Assembly (NCBI RefSeq): GCF_003206045.1
Contig: NZ_PZJM01000004.1
Span: forward strand, 471,274-535,273
Length of the DNA stretch: 64,000 bases
Reading direction: 5' to 3'
Origin: Salinicola lusitanus
GTDB lineage: Bacteria > Pseudomonadota > Gammaproteobacteria > Pseudomonadales > Halomonadaceae
The position numbers were made by a program, and so were the translations under genes. Shown here in pieces: positions 40,893 to 51,065 of this stretch (its first letter is position 1; every line of letters starts with the position of its first letter). A model generated the notes under the pieces. That model saw nothing but the letters and a program-made list of their open reading frames with translations, had not been told where the DNA came from and did no database searches.

Positions 40893-41378
40893 CTATCTGG
40901 CCGCGCCGCGCCCGGCGACCACTTCATCGATCGCCTCGTTGACCAGCCGGTCGGCCGCTTCATTGCCCCGATGTCCGCTGTGGCCCTTGACCCAGTGCCA
41001 CTCGATACGGTGACGGCGGGTCTCGGCAAGCAGCTCCCGCCAGAGCTCCGCGTTCTTCACCGGCTGTTTCGCCGCGGTCACCCAGCCTCGCTTCTGCCAG
41101 CCGTGGATCCATTCGGTGATGCCCTTGCGGACATATTGGGAATCGGTCCAGAGGGAGACCTGGCACGGCCGGTCCAGCGCCCGCAGCGCCTGAATGGCGG
41201 CCATCAGCTCCATGCGGTTATTGGTGGTCTCGGCCTCGCCGCCCTTTATCGGCTTCTCGTGTCGGCCGGAGACCAGCAAGGCCCCCCAGCCACCGGGGCC
41301 CGGGTTGCCGCGGCACCCACCGTCGGTGTAGATCGTCACGGCAGGCATCGTAGGGGATTCAGAGGTCGGGGCGGACAA
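40893..41378 (-). CDS. rnhA: Ribonuclease HI
   Basis: The product is 161 residues from ATG 41378, or 151 from ATG 41348, which would begin [11 protein letters not shown] and match E. coli RNase HI (155) better. All four acidic catalytic residues are seen: [33 protein letters not shown] and the final N-E-A-A-D. It removes RNA from RNA/DNA hybrids. It lies 53 nt before dnaQ and 69 nt after the yafS-like gene. Confidence 0.95.
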   Translation of the reverse strand: MSAPTSESPTMPAVTIYTDGGCRGNPGPGGWGALLVSGRHEKPIKGGEAETTNNRMELMAAIQALRALDRPCQVSLWTDSQYVRKGITEWIHGWQKRGWVTAAKQPVKNAELWRELLAETRRHRIEWHWVKGHSGHRGNEAADRLVNEAIDEVVAGRGAAR

Positions 41379-41447
41379 GACGTACTCTCTCAGTGTCAGG
41401 CGATCTTGGTTATCTATCGGTGTCGAGGTGGGCGGGGCTGTACCCGC

Positions 41448-42356
41448 TCAGGCGATCGTGCGGAAAGATCCGTTGCGCAAGGCGCCACGCGGTTCGGGTC
41501 GCTCTTGCTTCGCTGCGGTTTCCAGACCCTCTTGGTCTTTGCCCGGCGGCAGTGGCGAGGGCGCCCGGCGCCGGGCACTGACTGGGGTCGAATTCGACGC
41601 CTCGCGATCGCGCGACCGACTGGGTCCGGTCTCCTTCGCCAGCCCGAGCCACGCGCCCGACCGGCGACCCTGGAGCACCGGCTCACGCAGCTTGATGGGC
41701 TGAACGGGTATGTTGCGCCGACGTGCCACCAGCAGGTAGGCAGCCGCCAACGGCACATTGTAGCGACGACCGAGCGTTTCCAGCCGATCGCTTCCCATCG
41801 CCCGACCGGGCAGTCGAAAGCCGCAGTAGTCTACCCGCTCGATCTCGAAGTCGACAAACGCCAGCCAGTCCCGCAGCCGTCCCGGTGTCCGCCACTGACG
41901 CTGCCACGGCGCCGGACGTTTACCACGGCGGGCCGCGGCGGGCCCGAACGGATGCCAGCCGAACACCAGCAAGCGGCCGTCGGCGCGGGTGACGCGAGCC
42001 GCTTCCTGCAGCACGTGATGTGGCCGGTCCACCGCCTCCAGCAGATGATGCAACAGCGTCAGGTCGACGCTGTCGTCGGCCAATGGCAGGCTGTCGGGCA
42101 GGCATATCAAGCTGTTCCGGGTGCGGACGAGATCAGGAGAAGGTGCCCAATCCAGAGCGTGTCGAATGGGGCACATATCGCTCATCAAGGGCGCCATCCC
42201 CAACTGCAGACTCACGATGCCCCGGTGCTGTTCACAGTGCGGACCAAGGCAGGCGCGCTCGGCTCGCCAAAGCGAGAGACCTGATGCCGATTCCCAGAAC
42301 CGGCGGCCCTCCCGAACGGCGGACTGCAAGCTCTGAACGGGCGACGAGATTGACAC
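41448..42356 (-). CDS. yafS: SAM-dependent methyltransferase, YafS-like
   Basis: The 302-residue protein shows a class I methyltransferase core with the SAM site displaced, DSLPLADDSVDLTLLHHLLEA, then LREAARVTR-like ADGRLLVFGWHP, which are motifs of Methyltransf_11 proteins. The position before rnhA-dnaQ and divergent from gloB is that of E. coli yafS. The last 60 residues are Pro/Arg-rich and unlike the family. Substrate unknown. Confidence 0.8.
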   Translation of the reverse strand: MSISSPVQSLQSAVREGRRFWESASGLSLWRAERACLGPHCEQHRGIVSLQLGMAPLMSDMCPIRHALDWAPSPDLVRTRNSLICLPDSLPLADDSVDLTLLHHLLEAVDRPHHVLQEAARVTRADGRLLVFGWHPFGPAAARRGKRPAPWQRQWRTPGRLRDWLAFVDFEIERVDYCGFRLPGRAMGSDRLETLGRRYNVPLAAAYLLVARRRNIPVQPIKLREPVLQGRRSGAWLGLAKETGPSRSRDREASNSTPVSARRRAPSPLPPGKDQEGLETAAKQERPEPRGALRNGSFRTIA

Positions 42357-42535
42357 GGCCGACTTTACTCCCCAAGGTTAGCGCTTTTTGACGATGGTTC
42401 GAAGCGGCTCTCCACGTCACGTTCGCGCCCAGACGATGATCGTCTCGGTGAACCTGCGGCCGACGTGGGGGTCACAACGACGTTCGAACCCCGACATCCG
42501 AATCTCGAGACCAACCTGCCGGAGAAGCATGCCAC

Positions 42536-43303
42536 ATGTTGACCGTGATGCCGATTCCCGCGTTCCAGGACAACTATATATGGGTGCTGCGTCAAGATAC
42601 CCAGGATCGTGTCGCCGTTGTCGATCCCGGTGATGCCGATCCCGTCATCGCCTGGCTGGAGCAGGAGAACCTGACCCTCGACACCATCCTCGTCACCCAT
42701 CATCACAAGGATCACACAGGCGGACTGCGAGCGCTGATCGAGCGCTATGCACCGCAGGTCTACGGTCCCGCCAACGACGCCATCCCCGGTATTCACCACC
42801 GCGTCGGCGAGGGCGATGAATGTCGTGTCCTGGGTCGACGCTTCGAGGTCTATGCCGTTCCCGGCCATACCCTGGATCATATCGCCTTCCACGCCCCCGG
42901 CACACCAGGATTGCTGTTCGCCGGTGACACCCTCTTCTCCGGCGGCTGTGGGCGACTGTTCGAGGGCACCCCTCTGCAAATGCAGGAATCGCTCGCCAAG
43001 CTCGACGCCCTGCCCGAGGACACCCTGGTGTTCGCCGCCCACGAGTACACGCTGGCCAACCTTGCCTTTGCCGCCGCTGCCGAGCCCGACAATGCGGTCC
43101 GGGACCGCTATCGGCGCGAGTGCGAGAAGGCCCGCGATCTGGATCGTCCGACCTTGCCGACCACCATGGGCCGAGAGCGCCAGATCAATCCTTTCCTGCG
43201 CATCGGCAACCCAGGCCTTCGCGAAACGCTCAGCCAGCAGGGGCCGGTCGATGACGACGCTGCCGCGTTTGCCACGCTGCGAGCCTGGAAGGACCGCTTC
43301 TGA
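42536..43303 (+). CDS. gloB: Hydroxyacylglutathione hydrolase (glyoxalase II)
   Basis: At 255 residues (E. coli: 251) it has the metallo-beta-lactamase core: early PIPAFQDNYIWVL, the metal site THHHKDHTGG, then VPGHTLDHIAF and FAGDTLFSGGCGRLFEG, and a C-terminal HAGH domain ending LRAWKDRF. It hydrolyses S-lactoylglutathione to lactate in methylglyoxal detoxification. Its divergence from yafS is as in E. coli. AGAAG is a weak ribosome site before ATG 42536. Confidence 0.95.
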   Translation: MLTVMPIPAFQDNYIWVLRQDTQDRVAVVDPGDADPVIAWLEQENLTLDTILVTHHHKDHTGGLRALIERYAPQVYGPANDAIPGIHHRVGEGDECRVLGRRFEVYAVPGHTLDHIAFHAPGTPGLLFAGDTLFSGGCGRLFEGTPLQMQESLAKLDALPEDTLVFAAHEYTLANLAFAAAAEPDNAVRDRYRRECEKARDLDRPTLPTTMGRERQINPFLRIGNPGLRETLSQQGPVDDDAAAFATLRAWKDRF

Positions 43304-43380
43304 TCGTCACCGTCGAAGACGGAGGTATCCACCGTCGGCCGCGTCGATCGGCCGCCGGTGTCATCAAGGATTCTGAACGC

Positions 43381-44547
43381 ATGAATTTTCGAACCCGACG
43401 CTGTCGGATTGTCGTCGGCATCACGGGAGGGCTGCTGCTGTCGACGCTACCCTTCACGGCGGTAGCCAAGGAAGTTTCGGCTATCGCCAGCAGTGCCTCC
43501 CGGCACTCGTTCTGGTCCGCTCTCGCCCTGCAGAGTCGTCGCGCACCCGATGCCTGGGCCCGTCTACGCAACGGCTTTCGGCTGTCTCACGAAAAGACCA
43601 ATCCTCGGGTCGCCGCGTGGCTCGACTGGTATCGCGCTCATCCGCGGCACGTCGAGAGTGTCGCGTCGCAGGCCAAGCCCTGGCTGCGCTGGGTGACGCA
43701 GCAGTTGGAATCCCATCGGCTGCCCAGCGAGATCGCGCTACTGCCGTTCATCGAAAGCGGCTACGACCCGACGGCCACCAACCCCGGTGGTGCCGCCGGA
43801 TTGTGGCAGTTCATGCCGGCGACCGGCGATGCGATGGGCCTGGCGCGCACCGCCTGGTACGACGGGCGCCACGACGTCGTCGCCGCCACCGACGCGGCGA
43901 TGAACTACATCCAGCAGCAGGCCGATCGCTGGTACGACGGCGATATCCTGCTGGCGCTGGCCGCCTACAATGCCGGCGCGGGCACGGTCAACGCCGCCAG
44001 AGAGGCGGCCGCCAACCGCGGAGACCCGATCGACTACTGGCATCTGCGACTGCCCGCCGAGACCATGAATTACATTCCGCGTCTGCTGGCACTTTCCGAA
44101 GTCATTGCCGAACCCGAGCAGTACGGCGTAGTCCTGCCGACGATCCCGGACAAGGCCCAGTTCGCCCAGGTCGATACCCATGGGCCTTTGACACTCTCGA
44201 TGGCAGCCGATCTCGCGGGGGTGGACCCGCAGACCTTGCGAGCGCTGAACCCGGGGTTCAAACGGGCGTCGACACGACCACGCGACGATGCCAGTATCCT
44301 GGTGCCGGCGGCGGCCAAGCAGCGGTTCCTGGCCAATCTCGCCACGCTACCTGACTCGGAGCGCACGGTGCTGAACCGCTATGTGGTTCGCCGCGGCGAT
44401 ACGCTCTCAGCCATTGCCAAGCACTTCGGGGTCAGTGTCGGCGAGATCCAGCGGGAAAACGGCCTCGACGGCAGCACCATTCGCATCGGCCAGGCATTGA
44501 CCGTCCCGTCCATGGCGCTGGCTCAGAATAGCGGCGCCCGACGCTAG
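43381..44547 (+). CDS. mltD: Membrane-bound lytic murein transglycosylase D
   Basis: The 388-residue protein begins with a signal sequence (about 8-28; no clear lipobox, unlike E. coli MltD). The SLT domain follows (about 110-230): LPFIESGYDPTATNPG with catalytic Glu, GLWQFMPATG, and LALAAYNAGAGTV. A LysM domain occupies about 335-380 (VRRGDTLSAIAKHFGVS), with a weaker LysM-like part at about 260-300. E. coli MltD has 452 residues, so this form is shorter by one LysM. It cleaves peptidoglycan strands. Confidence 0.9.
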   Translation: MNFRTRRCRIVVGITGGLLLSTLPFTAVAKEVSAIASSASRHSFWSALALQSRRAPDAWARLRNGFRLSHEKTNPRVAAWLDWYRAHPRHVESVASQAKPWLRWVTQQLESHRLPSEIALLPFIESGYDPTATNPGGAAGLWQFMPATGDAMGLARTAWYDGRHDVVAATDAAMNYIQQQADRWYDGDILLALAAYNAGAGTVNAAREAAANRGDPIDYWHLRLPAETMNYIPRLLALSEVIAEPEQYGVVLPTIPDKAQFAQVDTHGPLTLSMAADLAGVDPQTLRALNPGFKRASTRPRDDASILVPAAAKQRFLANLATLPDSERTVLNRYVVRRGDTLSAIAKHFGVSVGEIQRENGLDGSTIRIGQALTVPSMALAQNSGARR

Positions 44548-44639
44548 CCCCCGGCGCGAACGCTGTGGCCGTTATCAATGCAACGTGCTGAACGCCAGGT
44601 ACCCGTGCAGACCGCCGCACCGACAGGAGGATGTCGACA

Positions 44640-46493
44640 ATGGCTGGATTTCGATGGCTGCTGATGGCCATCACGCTGGCCGCGCCGCTGGCGGTAGCCG
44701 CCGACGGCCAGCTTGACGCCCCCGAGCAAGTGCATCGCGATGTACCGACCGTGCACGCCATCGCGCTCTACGATGATCCGGCACTGCCCGCTGGCTTCCA
44801 GCATCTGCCCTACGCCAACCCCGAGGCGCCCAGAGGCGGCACCTTGCGCCGCGCGGCCAACGGCAGTTTCGACTCGACCAATCCCTTCATCATCCAGGGC
44901 ACGCCAGCGGCTGGGCTCAATCAGATCTACGACACGCTGATGGAGTCCAGCGCCGACGAGCCATTCACCATGTATGGACTGCTGGCGGGAGGGATACGGC
45001 TCGACCCGGATCGCCACTGGATGGAGATCGATCTACGACCCGAAGCGCATTTCCACGACGGCCATCCTGTCACCGCCGAGGACGTGGTGTTCAGCTTCCA
45101 ACTGCTGCGCGACAAGGGCTCGCCCTTCTATCGCGCCTACTACGCCAGCGTGGAGTCGGTCTCGGCGGTGAGCGAACGGACGGTGCGATTCGAGTTCTCG
45201 AACAATCAGTCGCGAGAGCTGCCGCTGATCCTGGGTCAACTGCCGGTATTGCCAGAGCACTACTGGCAGGATCGCGATTTTACGCGGCCCACGCTCGACA
45301 AGCTCCTGGGCTCCGGTCCCTACGAGATTGCCACAGTCGACCCCGGCCGTCGCATCGTCTACCGCCGGGTCGACGACTACTGGGGCCGCGACCTGCCGCT
45401 GAACCGGGGCCGCTACAATATCGACCGCCTCGTCTACGACTATTTTCGTGATCAGTCGGTCGCCCTGGAAGCCTTCATGGCCGGGGCACTGGACATGCGT
45501 ATCGAAAGCAGCGCCAAGAACTGGGCGACGGCCTATGACACGCCGGCGGTCGAGGATGGCGCGATCCAGCGCGTGATCGTGCCGGATGGGCAGCCCGCCG
45601 GCATGCAGGGCTACGTGATCAACACCCGACGAGCACAGCTCAGCGACCCGCGGGTCCGCCGCGCACTGGGCCTGGCGTTCGATTTCGACTGGGTCAATCA
45701 ACATCTGTTCTACGGCGCCTATCAACGCACCGAGAGCTACTTCCAGAACTCGGAGATGGCAGCCAGAGGGCTGCCCGGAGACGAGGAATTGGCGTTGCTC
45801 GCTCCCTATCGCGACCAACTGCCCGCCGCGGTGTTCGATCAGCCACTGCCCATAGCGCAACCGGAAGCGCTCCGTCCGCGCCTGCGGGAAGCGTTGGGGC
45901 TGTTGCGTCAAGCCGGCTATGACGTGCGCGACGGCACCCTGGTGAACCTCGAGACCGGTCGACCTTTCACCCTGGAGTTCCTGCTCTACGATAGCCAGTG
46001 GGAACGTATCACCCAGCCCTTCGTCCGCAACCTGGAACGGCTCGGTATCCGCAGCAAGATCCGGGTGGTCGACGTCAATCAATACCTCGACCGCCTGAGA
46101 CGCTTCCAGTTCGACATGATCGTCGGCAGCTTTCCGCAGTCGGCCAATCCGGGTAATGAGCAGCGGGATTTCTGGAGCAGCGAATACGCCGATGTTCCCC
46201 AGAGCCGAAACCTGGCCGGCGTGCGAGACCCGGTCGTCGACGCCCTGGTCGATGACCTGATTCGTGCGGACAGTCGCGAAAAACTGGATACTGCCTCGCG
46301 AGCGCTGGATCGCGTGCTGCGATGGGGGTTCTACGTCGTGCCGCAATGGAACTTCGACGGTACTCGCGTCGCGATATGGAACAAATTCGCGTATCCCCGA
46401 CCTTTCCCGCGCTATACGCCGGATTTCTCGGTCTGGTGGGTCGACCCCGAACGGGCCGGCGCCATCGCCGCCCGTCAGCGCGGACAGGAGTGA
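44640..46493 (+). CDS. yejA: Peptide ABC transporter, substrate-binding protein (YejA)
   Basis: ATG 44640 lies 9 nt after AGGAGG (44625-44630); the ATG at 44631 directly follows that site and is less suitable. The 617-residue product has a signal peptide ending near AVAAD and an SBP_bac_5 domain throughout, with YANPEAPRGGTLRRA at the front, typical of YejA. YejA binds oligopeptides for YejBEF, which in E. coli also imports microcin C. It begins a tightly packed operon. Confidence 0.9.
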   Translation: MAGFRWLLMAITLAAPLAVAADGQLDAPEQVHRDVPTVHAIALYDDPALPAGFQHLPYANPEAPRGGTLRRAANGSFDSTNPFIIQGTPAAGLNQIYDTLMESSADEPFTMYGLLAGGIRLDPDRHWMEIDLRPEAHFHDGHPVTAEDVVFSFQLLRDKGSPFYRAYYASVESVSAVSERTVRFEFSNNQSRELPLILGQLPVLPEHYWQDRDFTRPTLDKLLGSGPYEIATVDPGRRIVYRRVDDYWGRDLPLNRGRYNIDRLVYDYFRDQSVALEAFMAGALDMRIESSAKNWATAYDTPAVEDGAIQRVIVPDGQPAGMQGYVINTRRAQLSDPRVRRALGLAFDFDWVNQHLFYGAYQRTESYFQNSEMAARGLPGDEELALLAPYRDQLPAAVFDQPLPIAQPEALRPRLREALGLLRQAGYDVRDGTLVNLETGRPFTLEFLLYDSQWERITQPFVRNLERLGIRSKIRVVDVNQYLDRLRRFQFDMIVGSFPQSANPGNEQRDFWSSEYADVPQSRNLAGVRDPVVDALVDDLIRADSREKLDTASRALDRVLRWGFYVVPQWNFDGTRVAIWNKFAYPRPFPRYTPDFSVWWVDPERAGAIAARQRGQE

Positions 46494-46502
46494 TTGCCGA
46501 TC

Positions 46503-47576
46503 ATGGCCAGCTATGTCGTTCGCCGCCTGCTGTTGATGATCCCGACGCTATTGGGAATCCTGCTGCTCAACTTCATCATCGTCCAGGCGGCGCCGGGCGG
46601 CCCCATCGATCAGATGATGGCGCGCTTCGAGGGCTTGAGCAGCACCGCGAGCACCGGCCTCGAGGGCGGTGGCGGGGACAGCGTCGGCGGCAACGACTCC
46701 CGGCGCCTCCAGGGCGTCAACGACCAGTTGCGCCAGACGCTGACCGAGGAGTTCGGGTTCGACAAACCCGCCTGGGAGCGCTTCGCCCTCATGCTGCGGG
46801 ACTACGCCACTTTCGATCTCGGTGACAGCCTGTTTCGGGGCCAGTCGGTCACCACCCTGATTCTGGATCGACTGCCGGTATCGATCTCGCTGGGTCTCTG
46901 GACCACCCTGCTCGTCTACCTGATCTCGATCCCGATGGGCATTCGCAAGGCGCTACGCCATGGTAGCGCCTTCGATATCTGGTCCTCGGGGGTGGTGATC
47001 GTCGGCTACGCCATTCCCGGCTTCCTGTTCGCCATCCTGTTGATCGTGGTATTCGCTGGGGGCAGCTACCTCAACTGGTTCCCCCTGCGCGGGCTGACCT
47101 CGGTCGATTTCGACGAGCTGTCCCTGCTGGGCAAGATCCAGGACTACTTCTGGCACATCACGTTGCCCGTGGCTGCCTCGGCGATCGGCAGCTTCGCCAC
47201 GCTGACGATGCTGACCAAGAACAGCTTTCTGGACGAGATCCACAAGCAGTACGTGCTGACCGCGCGCGCCAAGGGCGCCTCCGACCGGCGCGTGCTCTAC
47301 GGCCATGTCTTTCGCAATGCCATGCTGATCATCATCGCCGGCATGCCGGCGGCACTGATCGGCATCTTCTTCACCGGCTCGCTGCTGATCGAGGTGATCT
47401 TCTCGCTCAACGGCCTGGGGCTGCTCGGTTTCGAGGCCGTCATGCAGCGTGATTACCCGCTGATCTTCGGCACGCTCTATCTCTATACCCTGATCGGCCT
47501 GCTGCTGAAGCTGGTCTCCGACCTGACCTATGTCTGGGTCGACCCACGAATCGACTTTGCGACCCGGGAGTCGTGA
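46503..47576 (+). CDS. yejB: Peptide ABC transporter, permease (YejB)
   Basis: ATG 46503 gives 357 residues (E. coli YejB: 364). The first helix ([21 protein letters not shown]) and five more are seen, with the periplasmic insert [14 protein letters not shown]-like typical of YejB and the coupling motif near [19 protein letters not shown]. It shares one base with yejE. It forms half the membrane channel of the peptide importer. Confidence 0.9.
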   Translation: MASYVVRRLLLMIPTLLGILLLNFIIVQAAPGGPIDQMMARFEGLSSTASTGLEGGGGDSVGGNDSRRLQGVNDQLRQTLTEEFGFDKPAWERFALMLRDYATFDLGDSLFRGQSVTTLILDRLPVSISLGLWTTLLVYLISIPMGIRKALRHGSAFDIWSSGVVIVGYAIPGFLFAILLIVVFAGGSYLNWFPLRGLTSVDFDELSLLGKIQDYFWHITLPVAASAIGSFATLTMLTKNSFLDEIHKQYVLTARAKGASDRRVLYGHVFRNAMLIIIAGMPAALIGIFFTGSLLIEVIFSLNGLGLLGFEAVMQRDYPLIFGTLYLYTLIGLLLKLVSDLTYVWVDPRIDFATRES

Positions 47577-48679
47577 TGACACCGAATCGACGTCAACGGC
47601 TCTCGCCGATCACCCGGCGCCGGCTCCAGGTCTTCCGGCGCCACGGGCGCGCATACTGGTCGCTGTGGCTATTCGGGTTACTGTTCGCGTTCAGTCTCGC
47701 CGCGGAACTGATCTCCAATGACAAGCCGATCGTGATGCAGTATCAGGGCGAGTGGTACGTCCCCATGCTGGTGGATTACCCGGAAACCGAATTTGGCGGG
47801 TTTCTCCCCACCACGGCCGATTACCGGGACCCTTTCGTGCGCGAGCAGATCGAGCGCCACGGCTGGATGCTCTGGCCCCCGGTCCCCTTCTCCTACCAGA
47901 CCCTCGATCGCGATATTCAAGGCCCGGTCCCCTCCCCGCCGGGGTCACGCCACTGGCTGGGAACCGACGATCAGGGTCGCGACGTGTTCGCGCGGGTGCT
48001 CTACGGCTTCCGCCTGTCGGTGACATTCGCCCTGGCCCTGACCGCGGGTTCGATTCTGCTCGGCGTCTTCATCGGCGGCGCGCAGGGGTACTACGGCGGC
48101 AAGATCGACCTGTTCGGCCAGCGCCTGATCGAGATCTGGTCGGGACTGCCCGTGCTGTTCCTGCTGATCATCCTGGCCAGCCTGGTCGAACCCAACATCT
48201 GGTGGCTGCTGGGTATCATGCTGCTGTTCTCCTGGCTGGGCCTGGTGGACATCGTGCGTGCCGAATTCCTGCGTGCCAGGAACCTCGAGTACGTCAAGGC
48301 GGCCCGAGCCATGGGCCTGCCCTCCCGGTTGATCATGCGGCGCCATGTGCTGCCCAACGCCATGGTCGCCACCCTCACCTTCATCCCGTTCCTGTTCACC
48401 GGCGCCATCACCACCCTGACCGCACTGGACTTTCTCGGTTTCGGTTTGCCGCCGGGCTCGCCATCACTGGGCGAGCTGGTGGCCCAGGGCAAGAACAATC
48501 TGCAGGCGCCGTGGCTCGGCATCACCGCCTTTCTCTCTCTCAGTGTGATGCTGTCGCTGCTGGTGTTCATCGGCGAAGGCCTTCGCGACGCCTTCGACCC
48601 GCGCCATATCATGACGTCGACGACCGCAGCACGACCTCCGCTAGCGGCAACGACCCAGGCACAGGACAGCCAGCCATGA
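47576..48679 (+). CDS. yejE: Peptide ABC transporter, permease (YejE)
   Basis: ATG 47576 overlaps the yejB stop (TGATG); 367 residues. The N-terminus is basic (RRQRLSPITRRRLQVFRRH), then a membrane helix, a periplasmic domain with PPVPFSYQTLDRDI and the permease domain (YVKAARAMGLPSRLIMRRH coupling helix). The long N-terminal domain is typical of YejE-type oligopeptide permeases. It overlaps yejF by ATGA. Confidence 0.9.
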   Translation: MTPNRRQRLSPITRRRLQVFRRHGRAYWSLWLFGLLFAFSLAAELISNDKPIVMQYQGEWYVPMLVDYPETEFGGFLPTTADYRDPFVREQIERHGWMLWPPVPFSYQTLDRDIQGPVPSPPGSRHWLGTDDQGRDVFARVLYGFRLSVTFALALTAGSILLGVFIGGAQGYYGGKIDLFGQRLIEIWSGLPVLFLLIILASLVEPNIWWLLGIMLLFSWLGLVDIVRAEFLRARNLEYVKAARAMGLPSRLIMRRHVLPNAMVATLTFIPFLFTGAITTLTALDFLGFGLPPGSPSLGELVAQGKNNLQAPWLGITAFLSLSVMLSLLVFIGEGLRDAFDPRHIMTSTTAARPPLAATTQAQDSQP

Positions 48680-50259
48680 GTCAAACGCCCCTGTTCGAAC
48701 TGCGTCGGTTTTCGGTCCACTTCGGCGAGACGCAAGCGGTGTCCGAGCTTGACCTGCAGGTGGAACAAGGCGAGACGGTGGCCATCGTGGGCGAGTCCGG
48801 CTCCGGCAAGTCGGTCAGCGCCCTCGGCGCTCTGGGGCTGCTTCCGCCTGGCAGTCGGGTGACGGGGACGCGCACCTTCGCCGGCCGCGACCTGGGCCGG
48901 TTGAGTCGGCGGGAATGGAACGAGCTTCGCGGCGGCGGCATCGGTTTCATTTTTCAGGAGCCGATGACCTCGCTCAATCCACTGCACACCATCGGCAAGC
49001 AGCTGCGGGAAACGCTGCGCCTGCATCAGGGTTTGCGTGGCAACGCCGCGACGCGGCGTGCCAGGGAGCTGCTGGCGCAGGTCGAGCTCCCCAGAGTCGA
49101 CGAGCTCATGGCTGCCTGGCCTCACCAGCTCTCCGGGGGCCAGCGTCAACGGGTCATGATCGCCATGGCGATCGCCAACGAACCACAGCTGCTGATCGCC
49201 GACGAACCCACCACGGCGCTGGACGTCACGGTGCAGCGGCAGGTCCTGGCGTTGCTGGACGAGCTCCGCCAGCGCCTCGGCATGGGCCTGCTGTTGATCA
49301 GCCACGATCTCAATCTGGTCCGGCGCCACGCCGACCGGGTGGTCGTCATGCAGCAGGGCAAGCAGGTAGAGACCGGCCCGGCTCGAACCCTCTTCGAGAC
49401 ACCGCAGGCCGCCTATACGCGCCAGTTGATCGACGCCGTGCCGTCCGGCCGCCCCAGGCCGTTGCCACCGCAGAGTGAGCTGCTGCTGAGCGCCCGAGAT
49501 TTCAGCGTGACATTCAAGCGGCCCAAGCCGTTGCTGCGCCCCAGCCCGCCGGCTTTCGTCGCCGTCGAGCCGCTGTCACTGGAACTCCGCCGCGGTGAGA
49601 CTCTCGGCGTGGTCGGCGAGTCCGGATCGGGCAAGTCGACCCTGGCCTCGGCACTCATTCGACTGCTGCCCTCCCACGGTGAGATCCACTTCGCCGACCA
49701 GCGTCTGGACCAGTTGGGTGGAGAAGCGCTTCGACGCCAGCGGCGAGCGCTCCAGATCGTGTTCCAGGATCCCTACGGCTCGCTCTCGCCCCGCCTGTCG
49801 GTTGCCGACATCATCAGCGAAGGACTACGCTTTCATCACCCCGAGCTGACGCCGCCGGAGGTGACTGAACGTGTCGCCGAAGCCCTTCACGACGTCGATC
49901 TGCCGGCGGATTGCGGTCACCGTTATCCCCACGAGTTCTCCGGCGGTCAACGCCAGCGTATCGCCATTGCCCGCGCGCTGATCCTGAAACCCAGACTGCT
50001 GATCCTCGATGAGCCGACCTCGGCGCTGGATCGCACGGTACAGAAGCAGTTGATCGAGCTGTTGCGTGACGTTCAGGCGAAACATGACCTCAGCTACCTG
50101 TTCATCAGCCATGATCTCGCCGTGGTACGCGCGATGGCACACCGGATTCTGGTGCTCAAGGATGGCAAGGTCATGGAACAGGGCGACTGCGAAACGCTGC
50201 TGCACTCGCCCCGAACCGCCTACACGCAAGCCCTCATCGCGGCTTCATCGCTAACCTGA
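48676..50259 (+). CDS. yejF: Peptide ABC transporter, double ATPase (YejF)
   Basis: ATG 48676 overlaps the yejE stop; 527 residues (E. coli YejF: 529). It holds two ABC ATPase domains: the first (about 1-250) with GESGSGKSVSAL and LSGGQRQRVMI, the second (about 270-527) with GESGSGKSTLASAL and FSGGQRQRIAI. It powers the YejABE importer. The frame is open far upstream to 47752, but that part is a shadow of yejE. It ends the operon. Confidence 0.95.
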   Translation: MSQTPLFELRRFSVHFGETQAVSELDLQVEQGETVAIVGESGSGKSVSALGALGLLPPGSRVTGTRTFAGRDLGRLSRREWNELRGGGIGFIFQEPMTSLNPLHTIGKQLRETLRLHQGLRGNAATRRARELLAQVELPRVDELMAAWPHQLSGGQRQRVMIAMAIANEPQLLIADEPTTALDVTVQRQVLALLDELRQRLGMGLLLISHDLNLVRRHADRVVVMQQGKQVETGPARTLFETPQAAYTRQLIDAVPSGRPRPLPPQSELLLSARDFSVTFKRPKPLLRPSPPAFVAVEPLSLELRRGETLGVVGESGSGKSTLASALIRLLPSHGEIHFADQRLDQLGGEALRRQRRALQIVFQDPYGSLSPRLSVADIISEGLRFHHPELTPPEVTERVAEALHDVDLPADCGHRYPHEFSGGQRQRIAIARALILKPRLLILDEPTSALDRTVQKQLIELLRDVQAKHDLSYLFISHDLAVVRAMAHRILVLKDGKVMEQGDCETLLHSPRTAYTQALIAASSLT

Positions 50260-50328
50260 TGACGCTTGGCTCGTTTGTTTTGGCTGAAAGATAAGATAAC
50301 GGTATAAAGTTGTCTGCCGCTGACGCGA

Positions 50329-51033
50329 TCATTCGAAGGCTGCGACTTCTTCCGGACGCAGATGGCGACACTCCCCCGGCGCCAGCTCCGGATCGAGGGC
50401 CAAAGGGCCGATGGATTCACGATGCAAGGTCACCACCGTGTAGCCGACTGCCGTCAACATCCGGCGAATCTGGTGGTAGCGCCCCTCGGTCACGCCGACG
50501 ATCACCTCGGACTCGCCAACGGCTTCGAAAGTCGCCGGTTTCGTCGGTTTCTCGTCGCCGTTCAGCATGATTCCCTCCGCGAACTGCTTCGCTACGCGCG
50601 CCGCGTCGGCGGCGGACAGGGTTTCTCCCAGTGTTGCTCTGTAACGCTTCTCGCAAGCGTGATTGGGCGAGGTCACGCGATGTGTCCACTTGCCGTCGTC
50701 GCTGATCAGCAGCAGTCCCGAGGTATCGACATCCAGCCGCCCTACCGGATGCAGTCGCTCGATCTGCTCGATCTCGATCAAGCTCATCACCGAGGGGTAG
50801 TGAGCCGGGCGCAGCGAGCACTCCACTCCGACCGGCTTGTGCATCATCAGATAGCGCCAGCCGATCCGCGCCAGCGCTGACCCCTGCCAGCGAATGTCCT
50901 GGGTATCCGAGACCTGGCGCGAGGCATCGCGCACGGTCTCGCCATCGACGCTGACTTCCGACTGGCGCAGGGCACGCTTGGCCTGGCTGCGCGTCAGCTC
51001 GGTGGCTTCACTGAGAAATCGGTCCAACCGCAT
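50329..51033 (-). CDS. rsuA: 16S rRNA pseudouridine(516) synthase RsuA
   Basis: From ATG 51033 the product is 234 residues (E. coli RsuA: 231). An S4 domain (RLDRFLSEATELTRSQAKR) precedes the catalytic domain with GRLDVDTSGLLLISDDGKW containing the catalytic Asp, and EGRYHQIRRMLTAVG at the end. A longer frame to 51156 has no family match in the extra part. It makes pseudouridine 516 in 16S rRNA. A paralog of the RluE/RluB type is less likely because of size and S4 layout. Confidence 0.85.
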   Translation of the reverse strand: MRLDRFLSEATELTRSQAKRALRQSEVSVDGETVRDASRQVSDTQDIRWQGSALARIGWRYLMMHKPVGVECSLRPAHYPSVMSLIEIEQIERLHPVGRLDVDTSGLLLISDDGKWTHRVTSPNHACEKRYRATLGETLSAADAARVAKQFAEGIMLNGDEKPTKPATFEAVGESEVIVGVTEGRYHQIRRMLTAVGYTVVTLHRESIGPLALDPELAPGECRHLRPEEVAAFE

Positions 51034-51065
51034 GGGTTCTAGACACTCCTGGGTAGGCGGCGGGC

